Of a stretch of DNA of 64,000 bases, positions 1 to 9,653 are shown piece by piece (position 1 is the stretch's first letter; each line of letters begins with the position of its first letter). The notes beneath the pieces were generated by a model. That model did no database searches and was not told the origin of the DNA. It saw nothing but the letters and a program-made list of their open reading frames with translations. Source of the DNA: Methanospirillum hungatei JF-1. Its GTDB lineage: Archaea > Halobacteriota > Methanomicrobia > Methanomicrobiales > Methanospirillaceae. A program made the translations under genes and the position numbers. The stretch lies in contig NC_007796.1 of the NCBI RefSeq assembly GCF_000013445.1, forward strand, positions 682,001 to 746,000. The letters run 5' to 3'.

Positions 1-544
1 TTTGAAATTCTCCGGCATACCTGACAAGCCGTTCAAGGGCTATGACCAGCTGGGCACCCCTCTTCGTCCCCGCAAGGTCATGGATTTCATCAACAATTAC
101 ATATCTGACCGATCGGAGATGTTCTCTCAGACGTTTTCCCATAAAGAGGGCCTGGACGGTTTCAGGCGTAGTCACCAGCAGGTCAGGAGGATGAAGGACT
201 TGTTTTCTTCGTTCTGCCTGCGATGTATCACCATGTCTGACCCCGCTTGTAAGCCCGAGGTTCTGACACCACCATTCCATCCTCCGCAGAATGTCCCGGT
301 TTAAGGCCCTGAGCGGGGTGATATATAATGTGGTAAATCCTTTGCCTTCTGTAGCCAGCATGCCGCTTAATACCGGGATCATGGCACTTTCAGTCTTGCC
401 TGTTCCTGTTGGTGCGATCAGGAGCAGATGATCTCCCTGTAAAATCTTTGGTATCGCCTGCTGCTGAACTTCGGAGAGTTCTGAAAATCCCCGGTCCCTG
501 ATGACATCCAGTATCCGGGTATCAAGCTGGTGTGTCTTTTTCAT
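1..544 (-). CDS. lhr: Lhr-type DEAD/DEAH helicase, N-terminal part (runs off left edge)
   Basis: ATP-dependent superfamily 2 helicase of the Lhr (large helicase-related) group, probably acting in DNA repair or recombination. Only about the first 181 residues are in the window. Reading the minus strand from an ATG at 544 gives a Q-motif-like start, Walker A APTGTGKT (about residues 44-51), motif Ia TPLRAL (77-82), RHGDT (104-108), TPET and the Walker B box DEIH (153-156), followed by the AGTKRGAQL stretch typical of Lhr. The start lies inside the end of the metallophosphoesterase gene (23-base overlap), so the two are probably co-transcribed and translationally coupled. Family assignment is by motif reading; the winged-helix and Lhr-core C-terminal domains are outside the window. 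Confidence 0.88.
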   Translation of the reverse strand, partial: MKKTHQLDTRILDVIRDRGFSELSEVQQQAIPKILQGDHLLLIAPTGTGKTESAMIPVLSGMLATEGKGFTTLYITPLRALNRDILRRMEWWCQNLGLTSGVRHGDTSQAERRKQVLHPPDLLVTTPETVQALFMGKRLREHLRSVRYVIVDEIHDLAGTKRGAQLVIALERLVRYAGEFQ

Positions 545-1280
545 AGGCAAGATGGGAGTGGAGATCTCCTGCATATGTTCCATCTGGCAGCAGAATCTCT
601 GCTGATTCAATGTGGAGTGACCTGGACAGTGGTGAGAAGGGGGATCGGAATGTCTTTTCTATCCCATATCCGGTCAGTTCATTACATGATGGAACCATCA
701 GGAGTCTGGTCCTTCCCTCTTCATCAGGGTCTTGTGTAAATATATGCTCATCTATCTCTCCCAGGATAAAACAGGGAGACTTCAAGGCAACTCCGACCTG
801 GTCTGTCAGTGATACCACTGGGTGATGATGGCCGCACAGGATAAGATGACCCTGAAGGTCAGGATCAGGAATTGTATGACCATGCAGGATCCCTATTGAT
901 CCTATAAGAGACCCTTCTTTCTTCCTCAATTCTTCAGGCTTTAAAAATTCCTCAATTCCCGGATCATGATTCCCTGGAGTGACGATAAAGGGGATGATCT
1001 TTCGGATAGCTGAAAAGAGACTGCCGAGTTCAAAAAACTCCTGGTACGATGTCCCCGGAATACGGTGCTTAATGTCACCTAGGATCACCATCAGATCAGG
1101 CTGTGCCTCGGTTATGAGATCACAGATACGACGAATACGATCCTGCCCACGGGTTCTGATATGAAACCCATATTTTTGCAGTTCATGCTCAATACCCATA
1201 TGAATATCGGCAAGAAAAAGGATCCTTTGTTCTTCTTCCACCAGCACACCTGGACCAGATGGAAAAAATTCAATATTCAT
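522..1280 (-). CDS. calcineurin-like metallophosphoesterase (ICC/RPE-type)
   Basis: Predicted dinuclear-metal phosphoesterase of the archaeal COG1407 type, 252 residues. Metal-binding motifs are all visible in order: ADIHMG (D25, H27), GDIKH (D69), GNHD (103-106), HGH (133-135) and GHHHP (150-154). The product lacks a signal peptide or membrane segment, so it is cytoplasmic. It lies just downstream of an RPA-associated protein gene (8-base gap) and overlaps the Lhr helicase start. In Haloferax a similar phosphoesterase (rpe) is co-operonic with RPA genes, and in some bacteria an Lhr-core helicase is paired with a metallophosphoesterase. A nucleic-acid end-processing nuclease or phosphodiesterase role is therefore inferred; the substrate cannot be read from the sequence. 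Confidence 0.9.
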   Translation of the reverse strand: MNIEFFPSGPGVLVEEEQRILFLADIHMGIEHELQKYGFHIRTRGQDRIRRICDLITEAQPDLMVILGDIKHRIPGTSYQEFFELGSLFSAIRKIIPFIVTPGNHDPGIEEFLKPEELRKKEGSLIGSIGILHGHTIPDPDLQGHLILCGHHHPVVSLTDQVGVALKSPCFILGEIDEHIFTQDPDEEGRTRLLMVPSCNELTGYGIEKTFRSPFSPLSRSLHIESAEILLPDGTYAGDLHSHLAYEKDTPA

Positions 1281-1288
1281 CAGATTTG

Positions 1289-2062
1289 TCAGAGGAGCTT
1301 TATATATCCGGGTGCCGGTTGATAGACTTCATCTTCCGCTACAAGATTTCGAATGGTATTTCTGACCAGTTCATCAGCAAGGGCTGCACGCCGTGTGTAT
1401 TTCTGGATGTCGTCGATATGAATCCCGCGTGGACCTGAATATTCCTTTATTATTGACAGGATAAGTTCTGCAGGATCCACAGGTGGTCCTGGTTCTTTTA
1501 TAACTCCCAGTGCTTTCTCCGCTCGTTCAGCAAATCCTGTCAAATGTCCGTACTGGATATGATAGTGGGTTTGTGCTTCCCGCATTTCTTCATTCAAATC
1601 ACCGGAAAGAAGACCTTTTCGCAGTTCATGAAGCCGGTTAAGGAGAGAACCAGCCGCAGCTTGAATCCATATATCCCGGTCCTGCTTTGTTGCTATTCTG
1701 CATGTCTCAACTATCCATCGTATCGTTCTGTTATCTGATCCTGTATTTTTCTCCGGATGGGCAGTAACACTCAGAAACAAGGGAGGAACCAGATCTGCGG
1801 GTTCCAGAGAGTCGAGTGTCTGAGGTTTTATTATAAGACTGACTGCTCCGGTTGGGTCTGCAATCCTGATGATTTCTCCCTGTCTGCCAGGTTCATAGCT
1901 GGTCAGAGCTCCCGTAAGCCAAATCTTCTGAATATTACCTCCGGTAGGTGTGAGGATACGGGAGAGCTGTTCTTTTTGCGCAATCAGGTAATCGGTCTGT
2001 TCCAGTTCAAATGAAAATATGGGAATATATGCCGGAAGCAGGTCTGGTGCCGCATTTGACAT
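1289..2062 (-). CDS. RPA-associated protein (COG3390-like, OB fold)
   Basis: OB-fold protein resembling the archaeal RPA-associated proteins (RPAP), about 257 residues. A central stretch around residues 45-120, with GALTSYEPG, IRIADPTGAVSL and a VIETCR-like end, looks like an OB fold; the C-terminal 60 residues resemble a winged helix that ends in a hydrophobic beta strand. RPAPs work with the single-stranded DNA binding protein RPA during replication and repair. A GTG at 2086 would add eight residues, but a TATA-like CTATAAAAAAT near 2095-2105 would place transcription start close to the ATG at 2062, which I prefer. First gene of the RPAP-phosphoesterase-Lhr operon. No RPA gene is in the window, which is unusual because RPAP usually sits next to RPA. 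Confidence 0.72.
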   Translation of the reverse strand: MSNAAPDLLPAYIPIFSFELEQTDYLIAQKEQLSRILTPTGGNIQKIWLTGALTSYEPGRQGEIIRIADPTGAVSLIIKPQTLDSLEPADLVPPLFLSVTAHPEKNTGSDNRTIRWIVETCRIATKQDRDIWIQAAAGSLLNRLHELRKGLLSGDLNEEMREAQTHYHIQYGHLTGFAERAEKALGVIKEPGPPVDPAELILSIIKEYSGPRGIHIDDIQKYTRRAALADELVRNTIRNLVAEDEVYQPAPGYIKLL

Positions 2063-2442
2063 TCTGATATGATCTGTAAGTGTCACGTATGTATTTTTTA
2101 TAGGTGGTACTGACTATTAGATGCATTGGTAAAGCCCTGCGCTTGCTGAAACATGTATGATGTCATGAATTATGGAAAATAGCGTGTAGTCATGGCTGAC
2201 TGGAATACGACAAATTTATAAGCTCCCTATAAAAATGGAAAAATTTTAGTAATTTAGCCTAAAACGGATAAATAATTAATATTTTAAGACGACTATCTGA
2301 ATTAAATTAAATTGGCCCAAGCAGCGTGGATCACATATATGGCAGTATTATTTTTCTCCAATTGACCAGAACTTTCGATATGTTTTTAATTCATTGTGAG
2401 ATATACTTGCGTATACATAACTTTCGATCGCGGGTAATTTGT
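2063..2442. other. divergent intergenic region between RPAP and the giant PKD protein
   Basis: This AT-rich gap holds the promoters of two divergent genes and no convincing coding sequence. On the minus strand a TATA-like CTATAAAAAAT lies near 2095-2105. On the plus strand TTTATAAGC near 2214 and GTATACATAAC near 2411 are the best TATA candidates; the second would give a nearly leaderless transcript for the ATG at 2443. An in-frame ATG at 2326 would add 39 residues to the downstream protein but would bury its signal peptide, so I treat that part as non-coding. Confidence 0.5.
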
Positions 2443-5400
2443 ATGATGGGGAATGCGAAGACTGTCTGGTGCCTCATTCTGGCCATTTTCTTAATAGCAG
2501 GTACATTCGTATCTGCTGATGAGAATGCGGGAGATACTCAGGCATTACAGACAAAGCTGGCTTCAATGCCCCTTGTTTTTATTCAGAACAACGGGCAGTT
2601 TGAAGATAATGTATCGTACCAGACCCAGTCAACTGATCAGGTCATTTCTTTTACTGATGAGGGTATGGAATTCAGCCATAATCCCGGTAACAGCTCAGTA
2701 TTCATGCTCCTGAATGGGTCTAATCCAGATAAGAAGATCATCGGTCTGAATCCATTGAATGGAACGGCAAACTTCTACTATGGTTCTGATCCGTCTGCGT
2801 GGGTTATTGGTGCCATGCTGACATCAGGAGTCAGGTATGAGGATGTTTATAACGGTATTGATTATATCGTTTCCGGGACTGAAGGTCTTTTAAAGAGTGA
2901 ATTCATCCTTGATGCAGGGGCAGATCCATCCCAGATTATGCTGGTGTATCAGGGTCACACCGGTATATCATTGAATGAGACGACCGGGGATCTGGTTATA
3001 GAGACTCCTGCACGACAGATTATTGATGAAGCGCCGGTTGCATACCAGGAGGTAAACGGCACACGGACTGAGGTTGAGTGTTCCTATGTCCTGGGTCCTG
3101 ATGCAACCGTCACCTTTGCCCTTGGGGAGTATGATCCATCACTTCCACTGGTCATAGACCCGGTACTGCGGTATTCTCTCTATTTTGGAGGGGATGGCCG
3201 TGACCAGGGGAACTCAATCAAGGTCGATAAGGAAGGATATGCATACTTTATTGGAACCTCGTGGTCAGATCATCTGAAGTATTTCAAAAATAATGCAAAA
3301 GATCCTCTCTCAAATCAAAATCCACCAGGAACCCAGCAGGCCCTGAGTTCTGGGGATGTATCTGTGGAAGGACTTGCACCAGGGAGTATACAGCCCTACT
3401 TTGGTGGCGGTGAAAAGGATGCGTTTGTTGTAAAAGTGAATCCTGACGGGACTGACCTTGTATACATCTCCTATCTTGGAGGGTCCGGAACTGACGAAGG
3501 TACCGGCCTTGTCATTGATGAAGCAGGAAATGCATACATTACCGGAGGAACGAATTCGCCAAATTTCCCAACAAAGAATCCCTACCGGAATGCTCTTGCA
3601 GGCGGATATGATGCCTGGATGGCAAAACTGGATCCGACCGGAAAGGAACTTGTCTTCTCAACATACTTCGGTGGAGTCCATGATGATTTCGGATTTGACA
3701 TTGACATCGATAAATCTCACAATGTCTTTGTTACCGGTCAGACTGCATCATGGAATTTCCCGGTTGTGAACCGGTATCAGCTCTCACCATACGGCGGTCT
3801 TCCGGATGCCTTTATCACCAAGTTTACCGCTGAGGGCAACTCCATTGTGTACTCCAACTTTATCGGTGGTTCAGCGTTTGATGCAGGAACTGCCGTATCA
3901 GTTGATTCCAATGGATATGCCTGTATTGTAGGTCAGACTGAATCTCCGAATTTCCTGACAATCAAACCATATCAGGATAAACTTCGCGGCCCGTTCGATG
4001 CTTTTGTTACCAAGTTTGATCCAGAAGGAAAGTATCCGGCTATGTATTCCACCTATCTTGGTGGTTCAGGGACAGATGATGCACGGGATGTTATTTCCCT
4101 GCCGGATGGAAGCCTCATCGTCGTAGGTATTACCAAATCAAAGGATTTCCCGACGGTAAATGCACTTCAGGGAGAACTGAAAGGGCTCCAGGATGGATTT
4201 ATCACAACTCTGAACGCTGATGGCTCGGCACTTACCCAGTCAACATACTTTGGTGGTTCCCTCATCGACTCAATAACTGGTGCTGCCCGTGATAAAGATG
4301 GCAATATTTACGTGGTAGGAACCACGAACTCACCAGATATACCGGTAACTCTTGCATACCAGTCCAAACCCGGTGGCAGTTCTGATGTGCTGATTGCAAA
4401 GTTCAATCCAGCCATAAGCCAGATTGGATATGCCACCTATCTTGGTGGTGGAAGTATCGATGAAGGTCGTGCTATTGATGTTCTGCCCGAAGGAGAGGCA
4501 TATCTGACCGGTTATACTGAATCCAAAAACTTCCCGAAGGTATGGCCATATCAGCAGAACTTTGGTGATGGAGACCGTGATGCATTCATCGTCTCCCTGT
4601 CAGAACATGATATGATACCGGTCACAGACTTTGAAGGTGTTCCGACTGAAGGTGATGCTCCGCTTACGGTTCAGTTTACCGATAAATCACTTGGTATCCC
4701 GACTTCATGGGCCTGGGAGTTTGGAGATGGTGGAACCTCAACTGAGAAGAACCCGCTTCATGTCTATGAGAAACCGGGTGTCTACACCGTCTCTCTGACT
4801 GCAAAGAACATTGTATCTAGCCAGAAGAAGACAAAGGAAGATTATATCCACGTGTTTGAACCGGTAAAACCACCAGTTGCAGACTTCTCAGCAAACCCCA
4901 CCGAAGGAATGGTCCCCTTGGCAGTCACCTTCACGGATCTTTCAACAAATGATCCGGAAACATGGTCATGGGTATTTGGTGATGGGGGAACGTCCACTGA
5001 GAGGAACCCGGTGTATACATACAATAATCCGGGAACCTACACTGTGAACCTGACGGTCAGTAACCGTGCTGGAGTATCCTCCAAGGAGAAGCCGGAGTTT
5101 ATCCATGCAAAGCCTGCGGTTATCCCACCGGTTGCAGACTTCAATGCCAACCCGACCAGTGGCATGGTCCCGCTCGCAGTAACCTTCACCGATGCTTCAA
5201 AGAATGGCCCGACTGCATGGAAGTGGACCTTTGGTGATGGTGGTTCATCAGCCGAACAGAACCCGGTATATACTTATACGGTGCCCGGGACCTACAACGT
5301 CACCCTGAACTGCAGCAACAGTGCCGGTTCAGATGAGATCACAAAGCCTGAATTCATCCATGCCCAGCCGGCAGTCATTCCACCAAAAGCAGACTTCAAT

Positions 5401-8031
5401 GCCAATCCGACCAGCGGTATGGTCCCGCTTGCAGTGACCTTCACCGATCTCTCAAAGAATGGCCCGACTGCATGGAAGTGGACCTTTGGTGACGGAGGCT
5501 CTTCAACAGAGCAGAACCCGGTATACACCTACACGGTGCCCGGGACCTACAACGTCACCCTGAACTGCAGCAACAGTGCCGGTTCAGATGAGATCACAAA
5601 GCCTGAATTCATCCATGCCCAGCCGGCAGTCATTGCCCCGGTTGCTAAATTCAAAGGTGAACCACGGAACGGAACAGCTCCGCTCAGGGTAACCTTCACC
5701 GATCTCTCCGAGAATGGGCCGACCAGCTGGGAGTGGAACTTTGGTGACAGTCAGGTCTCAACCGAACAAAATCCGGTTCACGTGTATGAGAAAGCAGGAA
5801 AGTACACCGTGTCCCTGACGGTTAAGAACTCTGCCGGAACTGACACTTTGGTTGAACAAAATTACATCATCGTCAATGAACCGGTTCTTCCGCCATGTGC
5901 AGACTTCTCCGGTGCTCCACGGGAGGGAAAAGCCCCGCTCACAGTGACATTCCTTGACCTCTCAAAGAACAGTCCGAAACAGTGGTACTGGAAATTTGGA
6001 GATGGAACAACCTCCGAGGAACGAAACCCGGTTCATACGTATCCAGCTGAAGGAAAATACACTGTTGAACTGACGGTCAGCAATGAAGGTGGAGCAGACA
6101 CCAAGATTGCACCAGATTACATCACCGTAACTGCTCCGGGTTTCCCGCCTGATGCACAATTCAGAGGATTCCCAACCTCCGGAACCGCACCTCTGACCGT
6201 AAGCTTTACCGATCTCTCTACCGGAGATCCGACCAAGTGGAGTTGGGATTTTGGTGACGGATCAGTATCCAGCGATAAGCATCCGGAACACACCTATACC
6301 ACTCCCGGAGAATACTCGGTTACCCTGACGGTTGAGAATCCGTTTGGTATGTCCACCGAACTTCGTGAGAAGTACATCCGGGTGTATGAAAAACCAGTTC
6401 CGCTCAAAGCCTCCTTCATGGGAGAGCCAACCTCCGGAAAGGAACCCCTGACTGTTCAGTTTACTGATCTTTCAACAGGTAATCCTGAAACATGGATGTG
6501 GAACTTTGGCGATGATCAGACCTCAACTGAGAAGAATCCAGTTCATGTCTATACCAAGGCAGGTGTCTATACTGTATTCCTGACGGTGACCAGAGGAGAG
6601 GATCGGTCCAGTGAGATCAGGTACCAGTACATTACCGTCCTTCCGGCTGGAAAACCACCGGTACCTGATTTTGTTGCATCCCCGACAACCGGATATGTCC
6701 CGCTTGATGTGCAGTTCACGGATCTTTCAACCGACAAACCAACCGCCTGGAGATGGGACTTCGGTGATGGACAGTCCTCATCAGAGCAGCACCCGGTTCA
6801 TCGGTATATGACTCCTGGATCATACACCGTCTGCCTTGAAGCCTCGAATGAGTTCGGCTCTGCAGCAACCTGTAAGGATAACCTGATCAAAGTGACCGAG
6901 GCACCCCTTGCTCCGGCAGAGTTCTTCGGTAGCATCACCGTTGATGGAAGTCCGGGATGTATCGGGACTATCATCGAGGCACGGGGAAGTGGTATTGATA
7001 CCGGTATATTCGGTAATCCTGTCACAACCACGATTGAAGGGGCCTATGGAACACCAGATCCGCTCACCGTCAAGGGAACAATAAAGAATGGAGATGCAAT
7101 CACTTTCTGGGTAAAACCACAGGGCAAACAGGACTTTGTCCAGGCAGAATGCTATGATGTGTATGCCGGTAAGGAATGGCAGAAATCATATCCATACAAG
7201 GGTGGTTCAAAGACCCGGCTGGATCTTCGTGTCGGAGAAGCACCCATTCCGCCAATGCCGGTGCTGCCTCATGAGTTCTATGGTGAAGTAACATCGAACG
7301 GTATGCCGATGCCTGTTGGAACCATGATCCTGGTAAAGGGTGACAATGTGGTTGAAGGACATCGTGGCAATCCGCTTGCTGTCACCTCACCTGGTGTCTA
7401 CGGATTTAATGAACTGAACAAACTGGTTGCACAGGGAGACCTGAAAGCAGGACAGCCACTCACCTTCTGGGTAATCCCGGCAGGTTCTGGTGAGCCGGTC
7501 ATGGCACAGGTCAGGGATGTGGATGCAAGCGGTGAATGGGCAAGTTCATATCCATATATCGAGGGAGGACTTACCAGACTTGATATCCGGATTGATGGAG
7601 GAACCCCTCCAATTCCGGTTGTTCCCATGACCATATCCGGAACGGCCCTTGTTGATGGAAACCCCATCACCCCCGGTTCCCTGATAACCGCGGACGGGAA
7701 GAATGTCAGAGTTGGTATTGATGGAAACCCGGTCTCTGTTGGGAACAATGGACGGTTCGGTGATGGGAGAAAACTGACAATTCAAGGTGATATCCAGACC
7801 GGAAGTCCGATCACTTTCCTCATGTATGATGCAGCATGTGGCAATCAGTATGTGGCAGAGGTAAAGGACCCACAGACCGGAATCTGGGTTGCCTCTATTC
7901 CTTTCAAGCCAGGTGCAGATATGGAACTTGAGATTAGATCCAGTTCTATCATCCCGGCAGATAAAAAGAGTAACGAAACTCCGGTAATTACTGCGTCTGT
8001 CCCTGAAGATGATCAGGTTCAGACACAGTAA
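2443..8031 (+). CDS. giant secreted SBBP-propeller / PKD-repeat surface protein
   Basis: Secreted or cell-surface protein of about 1,862 residues. A signal peptide (hydrophobic WCLILAIFLIAGTFVSA) follows the ATG at 2443. Next come an N-terminal domain beginning FIQNNGQF, of the type that precedes SBBP beta-propellers, and then about eight SBBP-type repeats to roughly base 4,610, with recurring YLGG, TDDAR/TDEG and GxTxSxxFP patterns. Nine PKD domains follow between about 4,618 and 6,900, each with a W-x-FGDG-type core. Three repeats of about 110 residues end the protein (6,909-7,240; 7,270-7,610; 7,621-7,950), each with GNPV/GNPL, a TFW or TFL core and SYPY/SIPF. PKD domains commonly mediate protein or carbohydrate contacts, so adhesion, sheath or S-layer association is inferred. 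No C-terminal anchor is visible. Confidence 0.9.
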   Translation: MMGNAKTVWCLILAIFLIAGTFVSADENAGDTQALQTKLASMPLVFIQNNGQFEDNVSYQTQSTDQVISFTDEGMEFSHNPGNSSVFMLLNGSNPDKKIIGLNPLNGTANFYYGSDPSAWVIGAMLTSGVRYEDVYNGIDYIVSGTEGLLKSEFILDAGADPSQIMLVYQGHTGISLNETTGDLVIETPARQIIDEAPVAYQEVNGTRTEVECSYVLGPDATVTFALGEYDPSLPLVIDPVLRYSLYFGGDGRDQGNSIKVDKEGYAYFIGTSWSDHLKYFKNNAKDPLSNQNPPGTQQALSSGDVSVEGLAPGSIQPYFGGGEKDAFVVKVNPDGTDLVYISYLGGSGTDEGTGLVIDEAGNAYITGGTNSPNFPTKNPYRNALAGGYDAWMAKLDPTGKELVFSTYFGGVHDDFGFDIDIDKSHNVFVTGQTASWNFPVVNRYQLSPYGGLPDAFITKFTAEGNSIVYSNFIGGSAFDAGTAVSVDSNGYACIVGQTESPNFLTIKPYQDKLRGPFDAFVTKFDPEGKYPAMYSTYLGGSGTDDARDVISLPDGSLIVVGITKSKDFPTVNALQGELKGLQDGFITTLNADGSALTQSTYFGGSLIDSITGAARDKDGNIYVVGTTNSPDIPVTLAYQSKPGGSSDVLIAKFNPAISQIGYATYLGGGSIDEGRAIDVLPEGEAYLTGYTESKNFPKVWPYQQNFGDGDRDAFIVSLSEHDMIPVTDFEGVPTEGDAPLTVQFTDKSLGIPTSWAWEFGDGGTSTEKNPLHVYEKPGVYTVSLTAKNIVSSQKKTKEDYIHVFEPVKPPVADFSANPTEGMVPLAVTFTDLSTNDPETWSWVFGDGGTSTERNPVYTYNNPGTYTVNLTVSNRAGVSSKEKPEFIHAKPAVIPPVADFNANPTSGMVPLAVTFTDASKNGPTAWKWTFGDGGSSAEQNPVYTYTVPGTYNVTLNCSNSAGSDEITKPEFIHAQPAVIPPKADFNANPTSGMVPLAVTFTDLSKNGPTAWKWTFGDGGSSTEQNPVYTYTVPGTYNVTLNCSNSAGSDEITKPEFIHAQPAVIAPVAKFKGEPRNGTAPLRVTFTDLSENGPTSWEWNFGDSQVSTEQNPVHVYEKAGKYTVSLTVKNSAGTDTLVEQNYIIVNEPVLPPCADFSGAPREGKAPLTVTFLDLSKNSPKQWYWKFGDGTTSEERNPVHTYPAEGKYTVELTVSNEGGADTKIAPDYITVTAPGFPPDAQFRGFPTSGTAPLTVSFTDLSTGDPTKWSWDFGDGSVSSDKHPEHTYTTPGEYSVTLTVENPFGMSTELREKYIRVYEKPVPLKASFMGEPTSGKEPLTVQFTDLSTGNPETWMWNFGDDQTSTEKNPVHVYTKAGVYTVFLTVTRGEDRSSEIRYQYITVLPAGKPPVPDFVASPTTGYVPLDVQFTDLSTDKPTAWRWDFGDGQSSSEQHPVHRYMTPGSYTVCLEASNEFGSAATCKDNLIKVTEAPLAPAEFFGSITVDGSPGCIGTIIEARGSGIDTGIFGNPVTTTIEGAYGTPDPLTVKGTIKNGDAITFWVKPQGKQDFVQAECYDVYAGKEWQKSYPYKGGSKTRLDLRVGEAPIPPMPVLPHEFYGEVTSNGMPMPVGTMILVKGDNVVEGHRGNPLAVTSPGVYGFNELNKLVAQGDLKAGQPLTFWVIPAGSGEPVMAQVRDVDASGEWASSYPYIEGGLTRLDIRIDGGTPPIPVVPMTISGTALVDGNPITPGSLITADGKNVRVGIDGNPVSVGNNGRFGDGRKLTIQGDIQTGSPITFLMYDAACGNQYVAEVKDPQTGIWVASIPFKPGADMELEIRSSSIIPADKKSNETPVITASVPEDDQVQTQ
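4618..6900 (+). repeat. nine tandem PKD-domain coding repeats
   Basis: Nine consecutive units of about 255 bases encode PKD domains, recognised by the pattern ADF.A.PT.G..PL.V.FTDLS followed by W.WxFGDG and a later YTV.L.V. The third and fourth units (starting near 5,137 and 5,392, offset exactly 255 bases) are almost identical, with an unbroken identical stretch of over 100 bases at about 5,278-5,380 and 5,533-5,635. The other units have diverged, so the third and fourth copies reflect a recent duplication or gene conversion. Confidence 0.9.
6909..7950 (+). repeat. three C-terminal ~110-residue repeats of unrecognised family
   Basis: Three homologous units at about 6,909-7,240, 7,270-7,610 and 7,621-7,950 share the order G-x-x-x-V/L-D/N-G, a P-x-G-S/T-x-I turn, a GNPV/GNPL box, a GxxKxGxxITFWV-like core and a final W-x-x-S-x-P-Y/F motif. 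They are not PKD-like. The beta-strand-rich, short-loop character suggests a small immunoglobulin- or CNA-B-like sandwich, but I do not recognise the family. Confidence 0.7.
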
Positions 8032-8035
8032 AAAT

Positions 8036-8072
8036 TCTAACATTTTTCTTTTCTTTCTGTTTTCTTTTTTAA
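8036..8072 (+). terminator. oligo-T transcription terminator after the PKD protein
   Basis: A run of pyrimidine-rich, T-dominated sequence (several blocks of 4-6 T) directly follows the stop codon of the giant protein. T-runs on the coding strand are the usual archaeal termination signal, so this is a plausible terminator. Confidence 0.5.
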
Positions 8073-8145
8073 CGCATCATCCTCCAGGGATCTCTTAATG
8101 ATCCACATCATATTCCTTCAAATAGAACTATAGCATAAAACGAAT

Positions 8146-9633
8146 ATGGCTTTTTTATTCGTGAACGTGCAAAAAGGGTATATCCCCCTCATTATTGCAA
8201 TATCTCTCGCAACATTCATGGCGTCCCTTGACGGAACAATCGTTAATATCGCTCTTCCTACTATATCAGAATCCTTCTCACTCTCCTCAAGTGCTGTCTC
8301 CTGGGTAGCGACCATCTACCTCCTGGTAATGGCCGGTTGTGTTCTGATCTTTGGGAAAATATCTGACTTGATCGGGTTTAAGAGGATTTTTTTAACCGGC
8401 TTTATCATATTTACCATCGGTTCGTTCTTATGTGGGTTTCTTCCTGACCTTACCGGTTCATTTCTCACTCTTATTGGTTCACGGGCATTCCAGGGTGTAG
8501 GTGGTGCCATGATAACTGCGATTGCCCCGGCAATGGTTACGGCATTCATTCCAATGAATATGAAAGGAAAAGCCATGGGCATTATCATGACAATGGCCGG
8601 ACTTGCAACTGCTATCGGCCCGACCGTGGGAGGATTTCTGACCCAGTATCTCTCGTGGCACTGGATATTTTTTATCAATGTTCCGGTCGGGATTATCGCA
8701 TTACTGCTTGGGTTACGGGTGATTCCTGGTCAGCCATCTCACCAGACTTTGGAAGTATTTGACAGGATCGGTGCTGGTCTGATTTTTGTGGGCCTTGCAT
8801 TTCTACTCTATGGGTTCTCAGAAGGGACAAATCTTGGATGGACGTCTCCAGTAATTATCGGATCTCTTGGGCTTGCAGTTGTCTTACTGGGATTATTCGT
8901 ATGGAAAGAACTTCATATTCAAAATCCAATCCTGGAGATTAGGCTATTTCATGACAAGAATTTTCTGCTCATCAATCTGGTAATATTCCTGGTTTTTTTC
9001 AGTTTTTCAGGAGTAAATTATCTTCTTCCCTTTTACCTCGAATATGTAGGCGGATATTCAACGTCAGAAGCCGGACTCATCCTGACTGCCCTCTCGGTTG
9101 CCATGATGGTTGCCGGCATTATCGCCGGGGTGCTGTATAACCATCTCGGAGGTCGAATCCTCTCTATTATCGCTGCCGTTGTTTTGCTTATCGGCTATTT
9201 CCTTATCACTCATTTGCGGATTTACACCCCGACCATCTTTGTCACGGTATGCCTGCTTTGTATTGGATTCGGACTTGGTCTTATTATTACCCCTATATCA
9301 AACATGATCATGACCAGTGCATCAAAGAAGTACCAGGGTATGGTCTCTTCACTCACAAGTCTTGAACGGTTTGCTCCGATGACCATCGGGATAGCGATTT
9401 ATAATGTAATTTTTATCCAGGGGATGACGACCATAGCAGCACATTATGATATTACAAAAAATGCCCCGGTCGAAATTCAGATGAAGGTGCTGACTGCCGG
9501 ATTTGATCTGGCCTTTCTGCTCTCGTTTATCCTCGGTATAGTAATTCTGGTCCTCACCGTCATGGCACGGTATACGATGCATCCTGATTACCAGGGTGAG
9601 GATATAGATAAGATGGCTGCTGGACTGGTCTAG
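8146..9633 (+). CDS. MFS drug exporter, DHA2 / EmrB-QacA type (14 TM)
   Basis: Inner-membrane proton-antiport exporter of the DHA2 family, 495 residues with about 14 hydrophobic segments. Family motifs visible: SLDGTIVNIALPTI in TM1, a GKISDLIGFKR loop (motif A) between TM2 and TM3, and AMGIIMTMAG...GPTVGGFL followed by WHWIFFINVPVG (motif C region of DHA2). Substrates are typically toxic hydrophobic compounds; the actual substrate is unknown. A GTG at 8161 is an alternative start; neither has a clear ribosome site. It is flanked by T-runs and convergent with hsp20, so it is probably monocistronic. Confidence 0.9.
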   Translation: MAFLFVNVQKGYIPLIIAISLATFMASLDGTIVNIALPTISESFSLSSSAVSWVATIYLLVMAGCVLIFGKISDLIGFKRIFLTGFIIFTIGSFLCGFLPDLTGSFLTLIGSRAFQGVGGAMITAIAPAMVTAFIPMNMKGKAMGIIMTMAGLATAIGPTVGGFLTQYLSWHWIFFINVPVGIIALLLGLRVIPGQPSHQTLEVFDRIGAGLIFVGLAFLLYGFSEGTNLGWTSPVIIGSLGLAVVLLGLFVWKELHIQNPILEIRLFHDKNFLLINLVIFLVFFSFSGVNYLLPFYLEYVGGYSTSEAGLILTALSVAMMVAGIIAGVLYNHLGGRILSIIAAVVLLIGYFLITHLRIYTPTIFVTVCLLCIGFGLGLIITPISNMIMTSASKKYQGMVSSLTSLERFAPMTIGIAIYNVIFIQGMTTIAAHYDITKNAPVEIQMKVLTAGFDLAFLLSFILGIVILVLTVMARYTMHPDYQGEDIDKMAAGLV

Positions 9634-9653
9634 AAAAAAAGTGAATAAAATTT

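Noticed and set aside
2326-2442. N-terminal extension of the giant PKD protein from an ATG at 2,326
   Set aside because: It would place 39 non-signal residues before a clear signal peptide; no ribosome site was seen before 2,326 either.
7546-8043. Long minus-strand frames inside the PKD gene and other large genes
   Set aside because: They are antisense to strong protein-coding sequence, lack ribosome sites and show no family pattern; they arise from codon bias on the coding strand.
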